64,000 nucleotides of DNA from Methylocaldum sp035627495 (lineage in GTDB: Bacteria; Pseudomonadota; Gammaproteobacteria; Methylococcales; Methylococcaceae). Positions within the stretch are counted from its first letter, which is position 1. The number at the start of each line of letters is the position of its first letter. This document shows positions 26,442 through 36,254 of this stretch, piece by piece. The DNA is taken from contig NZ_DASPLO010000007.1 of NCBI RefSeq assembly GCF_035627495.1, forward strand, positions 1-64,000. Direction: 5' to 3'. The notes beneath the pieces are model-generated. The model was not told the origin of the DNA. It saw nothing but the letters and a program-made list of their open reading frames with translations, and ran no database searches. Position numbers and translations under genes: made by a program.

Positions 26442-27494
26442 ATGACTAATATCGAAGAGCTTCTCGGCAAGAATCGGTTGTGTCTTCATGATCCACAGTT
26501 GTGCCGCCATTTGAGCTTAACGCTGACGGCACAGCGCGATCAGCAGTCGTTAACCGAGTGTTTGGCCCAATGGCTCGAACAACTGAGTTTGGCAGAGAGC
26601 TTTTCGATATACCGCCTGATCGAGGCTAGCCAAACTAGAGGCGGAGCTCATGTGGCGATAGGCGAATGGCGCATCGAGGGATTGTTTAATATCCCGAGGG
26701 AAAACAGTGTGGTTGCGGCTTCGGCGGTGGAAGGGGTAGTTTCTTGCCTCGAAAGAGGCGAGCCGGTCGAGATATCGAGAGACAATGGCGCGCTGCGCTA
26801 CGTTCAGCCGGTCAAGGATCTTCGCAGTACCGCGCTTCTATTGGTATTCGACGGCTTCGTCGGTAATGATTCGGCCAAGGAGTTTCTCGCTGATTTGGCT
26901 CATCTGGTGAGTAATCTCAGTCTTCTTCATATGCAAAGCGAGCGCGACGCGCTCACCCGTCTGCTCAACCGACAGGTTTTCAATCGCAAGCTAAGCCAAA
27001 TCCAACACGATCTAAGCCTTAGCGATCGTCGGCACATGGGTGAGGATTCGGGATACTTCCTTGCCCTGATCGACGTGGACCATTTCAAGCGGATCAACGA
27101 TCACTACGGCCATCTTTACGGCGACGAGGTGCTCGTGGCGCTAGCCGATCTTATGGAGCAGACGTTTCGTCATACCGATTATCTGTTTCGCTACGGCGGC
27201 GAGGAGTTTGCGGCTATTCTGAGCCGGCTCAACGAGGGACAGGCTGAAAATGCCTTGGAGCGTTTTCGGCTCACGGTAACAAGGAAAATGTTTCCACGAA
27301 TAGGCGGCATCACCCTCAGCATCGGCTATTGCCGAATGGAGCCCGGGGCATCCAGTCAGATGATCGAGCGTGCGGACAAGGCGCTTTATTTTTGCAAGAA
27401 CAACGGGCGCAACCGTGTCGCCGAGTTTCGTAAGCTTTTGGCGCAAAATCTTGTGTATGAGCCGGTGAACGTTTCCGGCCTAGAGCTTTTTTAA
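26442..27494 (+). CDS. GGDEF-domain diguanylate cyclase
   Basis: The 350-residue protein makes cyclic di-GMP from two GTP. The N-terminal 165 residues form a GAF-like sensory region with no membrane segment. The C-terminal GGDEF domain (about 170-335) contains DALTRLLNRQVFN, LIDVDHFKRINDHYGH and the active-site GGEEF (about 252-256). The feedback inhibitory I-site RxxD (RHTD) lies five residues before GGEEF. The frame is open upstream through dcd in another frame, but ATG 26442 is the first sensible start after dcd. No phosphodiesterase domain. Confidence 0.9.
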   Translation: MTNIEELLGKNRLCLHDPQLCRHLSLTLTAQRDQQSLTECLAQWLEQLSLAESFSIYRLIEASQTRGGAHVAIGEWRIEGLFNIPRENSVVAASAVEGVVSCLERGEPVEISRDNGALRYVQPVKDLRSTALLLVFDGFVGNDSAKEFLADLAHLVSNLSLLHMQSERDALTRLLNRQVFNRKLSQIQHDLSLSDRRHMGEDSGYFLALIDVDHFKRINDHYGHLYGDEVLVALADLMEQTFRHTDYLFRYGGEEFAAILSRLNEGQAENALERFRLTVTRKMFPRIGGITLSIGYCRMEPGASSQMIERADKALYFCKNNGRNRVAEFRKLLAQNLVYEPVNVSGLELF

Positions 27495-27514
27495 GATTTA
27501 TTGAGAGTAAGACT

Positions 27515-28795
27515 ATGGCCGATGTGTCCGCATTGTTCGCGGAAGCTCAAACCTACATTCCGGGCGGAGTGAATTCGCCGGTTCGTGCTTTTAAAGGGGT
27601 CGGCGGAACCCCCGTCTTCGTGGAACGCGCCGAAGGGCCGTACCTTTTCGGTGTGGACGGACGCCGCTATATCGACTATGTAGGATCCTGGGGACCCATG
27701 ATCGTCGGGCATGCTCACCCTGAAGTCGTGAAAGCCGTGCACGATGCCGTGGCTCGGGGACTGAGCTATGGTGCTCCTACGCCGATCGAAACGGCAATGG
27801 CGAAAAAACTGTGCGAGTTGGTGCCTTCATTGGACATGGTGCGCATGGTGAATTCGGGGACGGAAGCGACCATGAGCGCCATCCGCCTGGCGCGCGGCTA
27901 CACGGGCCGCGACAAGATCATCAAGTTCGAAGGCTGCTATCACGGCCATTCGGATTCCCTCCTGATCAAGGCGGGTTCCGGAGCTCTGACGCTGGGTGTG
28001 CCGAGTTCGCCCGGAGTTCCGGCCTGTTTGGCCGAGTACACGATTACCCTTTCGTTCAACGACGGGGATGCGGTGCGCGAGGTATTCTCGCGTTACGGCG
28101 GGGAGATCGCCTGCATTATCGTAGAACCGGTGGCCGGCAACATGAACTGCGTACCTCCGAAACGGGGCTTCTTGGAGACCCTTCGGGAGGTCTGCGATAC
28201 CCATGGATCGGTGCTGATCTTCGACGAAGTCATGACCGGATTCCGCGTCGCGCTTGGCGGAGCGCAGGCTCATTACGGTGTCTCACCCGATCTGACCACG
28301 CTCGGCAAAATCATCGGCGGCGGCATGCCGGTCGGCGCCTTCGGCGGCCGGCGGGAAATCATGGAAAAATTGGCTCCGCTCGGCCCGGTCTATCAGGCGG
28401 GAACCTTGTCCGGCAATCCGGTGGCCATGGCCGCTGGACTGAAGACCTTGGAACTGATTTCCGTCTCCGGCTTTTTTGATCGCTTGACCGAAAAAACCCG
28501 CTATCTCACCGAAGGCTTGCGGGAACGAGCCTTACAGTCGGGAATTCCATTGGCAGTCAATGGGGTCGGCGGCATGTTCGGTCTCTTTTTCACCGAAGAG
28601 AAAGTCATCGACAGCTTCAGGCAAGTGATGGTCTGTGATCAGGATCGTTTCAAGTGCTTTTTCCACGCAATGTTGGACGAGGGCGTCTATCTCGCTCCGT
28701 CCGCGTTCGAAGCGGGCTTTGTTTCGGCGGCCCATGATTTCGAGATTCTCGATCAAACCCTACAGGCGGCGGAGCGCGTATTTAATCGGCTTTGA
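27515..28795 (+). CDS. hemL: Glutamate-1-semialdehyde 2,1-aminomutase
   Basis: HemL makes 5-aminolevulinate in the C5 pathway of tetrapyrrole synthesis. The 426-residue PLP enzyme shows IPGGVNSPVRAFKGVGGTP, VNSGTEATMSAIRLARG, IFDEVMTGFR and the PLP lysine at residue 265 in TTLGKIIGGGMPVGAFGG. It follows the diguanylate cyclase by 20 nt. Its stop overlaps the next gene's TTG start as TTGA. Confidence 0.97.
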   Translation: MADVSALFAEAQTYIPGGVNSPVRAFKGVGGTPVFVERAEGPYLFGVDGRRYIDYVGSWGPMIVGHAHPEVVKAVHDAVARGLSYGAPTPIETAMAKKLCELVPSLDMVRMVNSGTEATMSAIRLARGYTGRDKIIKFEGCYHGHSDSLLIKAGSGALTLGVPSSPGVPACLAEYTITLSFNDGDAVREVFSRYGGEIACIIVEPVAGNMNCVPPKRGFLETLREVCDTHGSVLIFDEVMTGFRVALGGAQAHYGVSPDLTTLGKIIGGGMPVGAFGGRREIMEKLAPLGPVYQAGTLSGNPVAMAAGLKTLELISVSGFFDRLTEKTRYLTEGLRERALQSGIPLAVNGVGGMFGLFFTEEKVIDSFRQVMVCDQDRFKCFFHAMLDEGVYLAPSAFEAGFVSAAHDFEILDQTLQAAERVFNRL

Positions 28796-30693
28796 GCTTT
28801 GAAACCGTTTACGCTTGGATTGCACTGCATCCCCATTATGCCGGCCTAGCAGTCTTTTTGATCGCCATGGCCGAGTCCTTGGCGGTGGTGGGACTGCTAG
28901 TCCCCGGCGTCGCCATGATGTTCGCCGCTGGGGCGCTTATTGGCGCCGGAGCCCTTTCGTTCGGTCTGACATGTGGCTACGCGATCGCCGGAGCCGTGGC
29001 GGGCGATGGCGTCAGTTTCTGGTTGGGATGGCGCTATCGCGATCGGCTCTCTTCCCTCTGGCCTTTTACGCGCTATCCCGCAATGATCGACCGCGGTATC
29101 GATTATTTTCGCCGCTACGGGGGGCGCAGCGTGCTGTTCGGGCGTTTCATCGGTCCCGTTCGGGCCGTGATTCCGCTGGTGGCGGGCATGCTGGCAATGC
29201 CGGCGCGGCGGTTCATCTACATCAATGTGCTGTCCGCCATCCTCTGGGGTCCCGCTTATTTGTTGCCGGGCATGGCCTTCGGCGCATCGCTCGATCTGGC
29301 ATCGAAAGTAACCGGACGATTGGCGGCCTTATTGATCGCGCTGCTGGCGGTCTTATGGGTCGGGGCTTGGTTGAGCAAACATCTTTATCTTTACTTCCAA
29401 CCCCGAGCGCATCAGCTCATTCTCGTGACTTTCGATCTTAGCCGAAAACACCCTCTGCTCGGACGTCTCACCGCTCCCCTCATCGATCCCCAGCAACGCG
29501 ATTACGCCGGTCTAGCCGTGTGGGCCGCTATTTTGGGCCTGTCGAGTCTATTGGCATGTTACCTGGTGCCGGCGGATTTGGTTCCGGTATCCTTGGAGGC
29601 CTGGAGAAACCCCTGGGCCGATTATGCGTTGATCGTGTGCGAGGAACTGGGCGGGACTTTGGCCGTGTTGGCTTTCTCGGCGGTTGTTTTCGGCTGGTTG
29701 TTGATTCGGAAAAAAAGCATTGCCGGAGCACACTTCCTGGGGACGCTGGTTTTCGCGATAACGTTCGGGACGATTTGCCATTTCTTTGGCGATACCCCGC
29801 TGCTCGATAGCCATGTGCTGAACGGCGGCGCCGTATACGGCTTCGCCGCCGTGCTGACGGCGGATAGCGCGACACCGCGTTGGCGCTGGCTGATCTATTC
29901 CGCAGCGACCCTGCTGATCATTGTTATTGCATTTGCTCGAGTCTATGCGGATACGGGCGAATTTCTTGCGGTTTGTTTCACCTTATTGATTGTTCTGGTC
30001 TGGCTGATCCTGCTAGGGGTGGCCTATCGGCGCCATCGACACGGCGACTCGCCGATCGAGGGTTTGGCGTGGATAGTGATGGTTTCCTTGGTAGGCGTTG
30101 GATCATTCGGCTGGCATAGCCACTCGATGGAAGAATTTTTCTACCGGCAGCCGCTGCTAAGCGTGGACGAGCGGCAGTGGCTCGAAGACGGCTGGCGGTT
30201 TTTGCCCGCTTATCGAGTGGAAACTGTTGGCCGACCCGAACAGCCGCTAAGTATTCAATGGGCATCGTCCATCGAATCCATCCGTTCGGACTTGGTTAAA
30301 CTCGGCTGGCAAGAGCCGAAGCCGTTAAATCTCTCCCAGACGCTGCACCTTCTGAATCCTCAGACAGAAATATCGAACTTGCCGGTTTTGCCTCATTTCA
30401 ACCAAATGGAGGCGGATGCTCTCCGTATGATCAAGCCAACGTCCGACGGACGTTGGCTGATCGTCCGTTTCTGGTCCAGTGGACAACAGTTGCAGTCAGG
30501 AGCGATTCCGATCTGGTTGGGGAGCGTCGCCTTTTTGGAGGAGCATAGTCTCTTCGGTGTCCTGAAGTTCTCCGAAGAGGCCAACAATAGTCCGGAGGCG
30601 TTCAAAATTTTCACCAATGATCTTCGGTCGCTTCGCCCGTTCTTGCTGAGAACGGGCGAGAAGGGCCGGATGATCGCGCTGCTTCCCCCGTAA
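28792..30693 (+). CDS. DedA - degenerate PAP2 - LssY C-terminal fusion membrane protein
   Basis: This 633-residue protein has three parts. Residues about 1-200 are a DedA/SNARE-associated domain (GLLVPGVAMMFAAGALIG; GRFIGPVRAVIPLVAGMLAM). Residues about 215-430 are a multi-helix membrane region in the place of a PAP2 lipid phosphatase. The soluble LssY C-terminal domain follows (about 460-633). The expected PAP2 catalytic motifs are absent: the PSGH position reads DSHV and the SRxxxxxH position reads ARVYADTGEF, so phosphatase activity is unlikely. The start is TTG at 28792, overlapping hemL; the first ATG would cut into the DedA domain. Probable role: lipid transport or envelope homeostasis. 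Confidence 0.82.
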   Translation: MSFETVYAWIALHPHYAGLAVFLIAMAESLAVVGLLVPGVAMMFAAGALIGAGALSFGLTCGYAIAGAVAGDGVSFWLGWRYRDRLSSLWPFTRYPAMIDRGIDYFRRYGGRSVLFGRFIGPVRAVIPLVAGMLAMPARRFIYINVLSAILWGPAYLLPGMAFGASLDLASKVTGRLAALLIALLAVLWVGAWLSKHLYLYFQPRAHQLILVTFDLSRKHPLLGRLTAPLIDPQQRDYAGLAVWAAILGLSSLLACYLVPADLVPVSLEAWRNPWADYALIVCEELGGTLAVLAFSAVVFGWLLIRKKSIAGAHFLGTLVFAITFGTICHFFGDTPLLDSHVLNGGAVYGFAAVLTADSATPRWRWLIYSAATLLIIVIAFARVYADTGEFLAVCFTLLIVLVWLILLGVAYRRHRHGDSPIEGLAWIVMVSLVGVGSFGWHSHSMEEFFYRQPLLSVDERQWLEDGWRFLPAYRVETVGRPEQPLSIQWASSIESIRSDLVKLGWQEPKPLNLSQTLHLLNPQTEISNLPVLPHFNQMEADALRMIKPTSDGRWLIVRFWSSGQQLQSGAIPIWLGSVAFLEEHSLFGVLKFSEEANNSPEAFKIFTNDLRSLRPFLLRTGEKGRMIALLPP

Positions 30694-30732
30694 GGTCATA
30701 ATAATCAACTCTTTTCCGGATAAATAACGCCG

Positions 30733-32226
30733 ATGGATAAAATGTATTGGGTGGCGGATATGCGTAATGTTTCGCCTCTTTTCGCTCTGGCTGTCGGCAT
30801 ATTTCTGGGGTTGGCCATCGGATGGCTCATAGCATCCTTGCGCCACAGGGGGCATCATCCGGAATTGTGCCGGCGATCGGCGCAGGAGCAGGCCGAAAAA
30901 ATGGCTGAATTAGCAAAGGAATTAGCTGCTCGCCAAAATCAAGTCTACTCGTTAAGCACGGGGCTGGCGGTCGCTGAAGAAAAAGCAGGACGCATTCCGT
31001 TGCTGGAAAGCGAACTGACCGAAAAAAACCAACGCCTTGAAACTCTGCAGACCGAGTGCGCCGAACTCAAGACGCGTCTGGAGAGCGAGGAGAAGAGTAT
31101 GGAAGAAAAGCTGGCGCTGCTCCGTAACGCGGAGGTTCAATTGTTCGCGCAGTTCGAAAATCTGGCGCAGAAAATTCTGGAGGAAAAGACGCAGAAATTC
31201 ACAGAGCAAAACAAGAGCCAGCTCGATGGCGTCTTGAACCCGTTTCGCGACCAGCTCGGTGACTTCCGGAAGAAGGTGGATGAAATGCATATCCATGACG
31301 CCAAGGACAGGGCATCGCTGCGGCAAGAGATCGAGAATCTCCGCCAGCAGACCCAGCAGATTAATCAAGAGGCGGTCAATCTGACCCGTGCGCTAAAAGG
31401 CGATAAGAAGCTGCAGGGCGCCTGGGGCGAATTGATCCTGGAACGGGTTTTGGAGCAGTCCGGCTTGCGCAAGGGCGTTGAATACGAGACTCAGGGCGGC
31501 TATCGCGACGGCGACAATCGGCTATTCAAACCCGATGTCATTGTGCATCTGCCGGAAGGCAAGGACGTCGTCATCGACTCCAAGGTCTCGCTGGTGGCTT
31601 ACGACCGATGCTGCGCTCTGGATGATGGATCGGAACGGGAATTAGCGGTGCGGGAGCATGTTCAGGCGGTGCGCAACCATATCAGGACCTTGGCGCAGAA
31701 AGATTATTCCAGCTTGAATGGGCTGCGCTCGCTGGACTTTATCCTGCTATTCATGCCGATCGAATCGGCCTTCATGCTGGCTTTCCAGCATGACGACAAG
31801 CTGTTTTCGGATGCTTTCGCCAGCAATATCGTGGTGGTTACGCCGACCACGCTGTTAGCTACCTTGCGCACCATAGAAAACATCTGGCGCTACGAGCGTC
31901 GAAATGAAAACGCCAAGGCAATCGCCGACAAGGCGGGCTCAATTTACGATAAATTGCGTGGATTCGTGGAAGATTTGGAAAAATTGGGCATCCAACTCGG
32001 CAGCGCCCACAAAACTTATGATGATGCAATGAACAAACTGACTCGCGGGCGCGGCAATTTGATCCGGCAGGCCGAAAGTTTCGTGGAGCTGGGCGCTAAA
32101 GTGAACAAACGATTCCCCAAGAGCATTCTGGATAAAATCGATCTGGACGTCGAAGAAAACATGTATACCGCACTAAAGCTGGAACTTCCGGAGATAGGGG
32201 AAACGAGTGAGTCGCCGGAAGGATGA
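30733..32226 (+). CDS. rmuC: DNA recombination protein RmuC
   Basis: RmuC limits DNA inversion and recombination at short inverted repeats. The 497-residue protein has an N-terminal membrane helix (about 14-36), a long coiled coil (about 45-215) and the RmuC nuclease-like domain (about 220-440) with LQGAWGELILERVLEQSGLR, KPDVIVHLPEGKDVVIDSKV and FMPIESAF. Length is in the usual range. It is convergent with rho, 62 nt away. Confidence 0.95.
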   Translation: MDKMYWVADMRNVSPLFALAVGIFLGLAIGWLIASLRHRGHHPELCRRSAQEQAEKMAELAKELAARQNQVYSLSTGLAVAEEKAGRIPLLESELTEKNQRLETLQTECAELKTRLESEEKSMEEKLALLRNAEVQLFAQFENLAQKILEEKTQKFTEQNKSQLDGVLNPFRDQLGDFRKKVDEMHIHDAKDRASLRQEIENLRQQTQQINQEAVNLTRALKGDKKLQGAWGELILERVLEQSGLRKGVEYETQGGYRDGDNRLFKPDVIVHLPEGKDVVIDSKVSLVAYDRCCALDDGSERELAVREHVQAVRNHIRTLAQKDYSSLNGLRSLDFILLFMPIESAFMLAFQHDDKLFSDAFASNIVVVTPTTLLATLRTIENIWRYERRNENAKAIADKAGSIYDKLRGFVEDLEKLGIQLGSAHKTYDDAMNKLTRGRGNLIRQAESFVELGAKVNKRFPKSILDKIDLDVEENMYTALKLELPEIGETSESPEG

Positions 32227-32288
32227 TCGTGCGGTTTTTTTGAACTGAACGGTCCAGATCGGTTCGAGGAAAGAGACCCGTCTGGTCC

Positions 32289-33545
<1,257 letters not shown>

Positions 33546-33720
33546 AGACGTTAGTGAAGAGCAGAAATAAATGATCTAAGGATTGCGCTCGTATGGGAGA
33601 CGAGCTTGGAGAGAACGGCCGGAAGCGGCTCGGTTAAGAGGACGACGTTTAGATTGATGCCAAAGTTAGCACAGCTGTGCGAGGCCGTCTAGTTAGGAGC
33701 GACCCGCACATGCCGGAGCC

Positions 33721-34047
33721 TCAAATATTGGCGTCAAGGAATGCTGCCAGTTGAGATTTGGCCAAGGCTCCTACCTTAGTGGCTTCCACTTCGCCGTTCT
33801 TGAACAGAATCAGCGTCGGAATTCCGCGTACGCCATAGCGTTGGGGAGTTGCCGGATTGTCGTCGATATTGATCTTGGCAACGGTCAGCTTACCTTCATA
33901 ATCCCCGGCGATTTCGTCCAGAATAGGCGCAATCATCTTGCAGGGGCCGCACCATTCGGCCCAGAAATCGACCAGAACAGGGCCGCTCGCTTTGACGACT
34001 TTATCCTCGAATTCGGCATCTGTAACTTGAAGTATGCGTTCGCTCAC
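33721..34047 (-). CDS. trxA: Thioredoxin 1
   Basis: TrxA is the general cytosolic disulfide reductant. The 108-residue protein carries the active site WCGPCK with cysteines 33 and 36, the cis-Pro block RGIPTLILFKNGE and the usual length. The start codon is GTG, with GAGGAG about 8 nt upstream. It lies upstream of rho on the same strand, the common trxA-rho order. Confidence 0.97.
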   Translation of the reverse strand: MSERILQVTDAEFEDKVVKASGPVLVDFWAEWCGPCKMIAPILDEIAGDYEGKLTVAKINIDDNPATPQRYGVRGIPTLILFKNGEVEATKVGALAKSQLAAFLDANI

Positions 34048-34139
34048 AATGAACTCCTCGCTGTTTTGACGGGGGGATTTGAAGGGATTGGGGCGCCAAC
34101 GGCCAGTACGAATGGTGTAGCTTTCCCTTGCGTGCTCCC

Positions 34140-34168
34140 ATTTCAGCTTAAACGGGAAACAATTTCAA
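34140..34168 (-). promoter_or_regulatory. Possible sigma70 promoter for trxA
   Basis: On the minus strand, TTGAAA (34168-34163), a 17-nt spacer and TGAAAT (34145-34140) match 5 of 6 and 4 of 6 consensus bases. Predicted transcription would leave a 5' leader of about 85 nt before the GTG of trxA. In the rest of the 359-nt gap 34048-34406 I see no gene, RNA or repeat. Confidence 0.35.
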
Positions 34169-34406
34169 GCCCCGTGAATCCTTATACAATCACACCGCGC
34201 GGGGCCTAAGGGTGAATCAGGTCGTACGGATAGAAATATGTTCTTGAAGCTGCAAAGTGTTCGTGGTCCGGATGTGCGCCTGATGCGTCTAAAGGCTGTG
34301 TCTGAATGTGTCGGACGTAAGGGGTAAGGGATGCCGGTGCGATCACGAAGAGGTGAATGACGGCGCGATACCCCGAGTTTCGAACGCCGGAGCAGTGCCG
34401 CCGATT

Positions 34407-35063
34407 TCAGTCTGAGGGCATTAATTCGCGAAAGTCGTCTATGGCATTAAATTCGACAATGCTCTTTGAGGGTAGGCAGCTATCGGATTTTTTTATTGCA
34501 ACCAAGTGGTGGATGCCGAACTGGCGGGCGGCGCGCAACACCGCTAGGCTGTCGTCAACCAGCAGTGTCTGTTCCGGCGAAAAGGGTTCTACCTCGCTTA
34601 GTGCCTGCCAAAAGGCGGGATTTTCCTTCGGAAGTCCAAGAGCATGCGAAGAGACGATTTCATCAAAAAAGGTGTGAAGACAGGTGCGCTCCATCTTCAG
34701 GCCCAGGCTTTTCGGATGCGCGTTGGTTACCAGAACGAGACGCTTCTTGCTTTTGCGAACGCCATCGAGGAAATCGGTTACATGGGGCAGTACCGCGATC
34801 AGTCCCGCGACTTCGGTCTTCAAGCCCGCAATATCCAGGCTCAATTGATCGCTCCAGTAATCCAGGCAGTACCACTCGAGTCTTCCTTCGGTTTGTTTGA
34901 ACCGGGGCATCAATTCGGTCTTGGCGTCGCTTAGGGATAGCCCGTGCCGTTCGGCATAGCGCAGCGGAACGAATTCGAGCCAGAAGTGGTTATCGAAATT
35001 CAGGTCTAACAGCGTGCCGTCCATATCGAGAAACACGCTGCTAATGTTTCGCCAATCGATCAT
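34407..35063 (-). CDS. yrfG: HAD-family nucleotidase, YrfG-like (GMP/IMP nucleotidase)
   Basis: The 218-residue protein is a HAD phosphatase. Motif I is FLDMDGTLLDL (about 11-21) with the nucleophile Asp, motif II is VLVTNAHP, the lysine is in GLPKENPAFW, and motif IV is TLLVDDSLAVL. The overall sequence (SDAKTELMPRFKQTEGRLEW, then YCLDYWSDQL) resembles E. coli YrfG, a purine 5'-nucleotidase. It is divergent from cysQ, with 63-87 nt between them depending on the cysQ start. The substrate is inferred from the family. Confidence 0.88.
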   Translation of the reverse strand: MIDWRNISSVFLDMDGTLLDLNFDNHFWLEFVPLRYAERHGLSLSDAKTELMPRFKQTEGRLEWYCLDYWSDQLSLDIAGLKTEVAGLIAVLPHVTDFLDGVRKSKKRLVLVTNAHPKSLGLKMERTCLHTFFDEIVSSHALGLPKENPAFWQALSEVEPFSPEQTLLVDDSLAVLRAARQFGIHHLVAIKKSDSCLPSKSIVEFNAIDDFRELMPSD

Positions 35064-35150
35064 GAGTTAATATTCCGGTAGGTTGCTTCCAGTATTATCC
35101 TCGATTCCCCCATTTCAGCGTATCCAGTGAGTAGCTGCGGATTTCAAGCC

Positions 35151-35969
35151 ATGCCCCTTAGAAAAGAACCATCCCGCTTTCTCGAGTCCGTAGTCGGTCT
35201 TGCCAAGGAGGCGGGGCGCCATATTCTCGAAATCTATGGATCGGATTTCCGTGTGGGCGTTAAAGAAGACAGTTCGCCGCTCACGGCGGCGGATCTCGCC
35301 TCGCATCATTGCCTGGTCGAAGGTTTGGGGACTCTACGTCCCGCCTATCCGATCATTTCGGAAGAGTCCAGAAGTTTGCCGTTCGAAGAGCGATATGAGT
35401 GGGAAACCTTTTGGCTGATCGATCCGCTGGACGGTACCAAGGAGTTCATCAAACGAAACGGCGAGTTCACCGTCAACGTTGCTTTGATTCACCGCCATCA
35501 ACCGGTGCTCGGTGTCGTGTACGCGCCGGCAAAGGATCTTTGCTACTTTGCGTCCGAGGGTTGCGGCGCTTACAAACAGATTGACGATCTGCCTCCTCAA
35601 ACCATCGAAGTCACGACGAGCGCCCTGCATCCGCTGAGGGTGGTCGGCAGCCGTTCGCACCAGACCGAAGATCTGGGGGTTTACCTGAATCGATTGGGCG
35701 AGCATGAGCTCATGTCGATCGGCAGTTCGCTGAAACTCTGCTGGGTGGCGGAAGGCGCGGCAGATCTCTATCCCCGTATCGGTCTGACCTCGGAATGGGA
35801 TACGGCGGCGGCGCATTGCATCGTGAAGGAAGCCGGCGGCGAGGTGGCTGACCTGCGTGGGCAGCCACTGCGCTACAACACTAAGGCATCGTTGCTCAAT
35901 CCTTATTTCCTCGTGTTTGGAGATAAATCCAGGGATTGGTGCGGCTATGCGGATGGAATCACGGGCTAA
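35151..35969 (+). CDS. cysQ: 3'(2'),5'-bisphosphate nucleotidase CysQ
   Basis: CysQ removes the 3' phosphate from adenosine 3',5'-bisphosphate left over from sulfate activation. The 272-residue product has the inositol-monophosphatase fold signatures EESRSLPFEERYEWETFWLI followed by DPLDGTKEFI (metal-binding Asp residues) and EWDTAAAHCIVKEAGG. ATG at 35151 is preferred; an in-frame GTG at 35127 would add 8 residues. CysQ and YrfG are also near each other in nucleotide-salvage contexts. Confidence 0.93.
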   Translation: MPLRKEPSRFLESVVGLAKEAGRHILEIYGSDFRVGVKEDSSPLTAADLASHHCLVEGLGTLRPAYPIISEESRSLPFEERYEWETFWLIDPLDGTKEFIKRNGEFTVNVALIHRHQPVLGVVYAPAKDLCYFASEGCGAYKQIDDLPPQTIEVTTSALHPLRVVGSRSHQTEDLGVYLNRLGEHELMSIGSSLKLCWVAEGAADLYPRIGLTSEWDTAAAHCIVKEAGGEVADLRGQPLRYNTKASLLNPYFLVFGDKSRDWCGYADGITG

Positions 35970-36205
35970 GTAAGTCGGGGAATATAGCTTATGAAGATGT
36001 CTTACTAATGATTGAGACATAGATTCCGTGGCTGGTTCTCCTCATAATTTTGCGGTCGCCAACAGAATAGGACAGGTTCTTGACGAGTTAATTGGAGGTA
36101 ACGGAAAAGGTCGGTATATGCCTTTGTTCGGCCGTGCTGGCTTGACGGAATGCTTAAATCCGAGTACCGTTATCGACCATTTTTATTCTGTTGTCTCGAC
36201 TGAAG

Positions 36206-36238
36206 CGGGCGTTTTTTTGAAACGCCTGATTCTTTTTT
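36206..36238 (+). terminator. Intrinsic-terminator-like hairpin just before ilvI (candidate attenuator)
   Basis: GGCGTTT (36208-36214) and AAACGCC (36220-36226) form a perfect 7-bp stem with a 5-nt loop. The stem extends by G-T and C-G pairs to 36206/36228 and is followed within 5 nt by a run of six T residues (36233-36238). The AGGGGTGG Shine-Dalgarno of ilvI begins at once after it. A terminator immediately upstream of a start codon and with no complete gene before it suggests attenuation of ilvIH. Confidence 0.6.
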
Positions 36239-36254
36239 AGGGGTGGTAAAACCT

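Noticed and set aside
33669..33680. Perfect 12-bp palindrome GCACAGCTGTGC
   Set aside because: About this many 12-bp palindromes are expected by chance in 64 kb, and no repressor gene or second copy is near.
36028..36240. 70-codon frame upstream of ilvI
   Set aside because: It ends inside the terminator hairpin, starts with GTG without a Shine-Dalgarno and resembles no known leader peptide.
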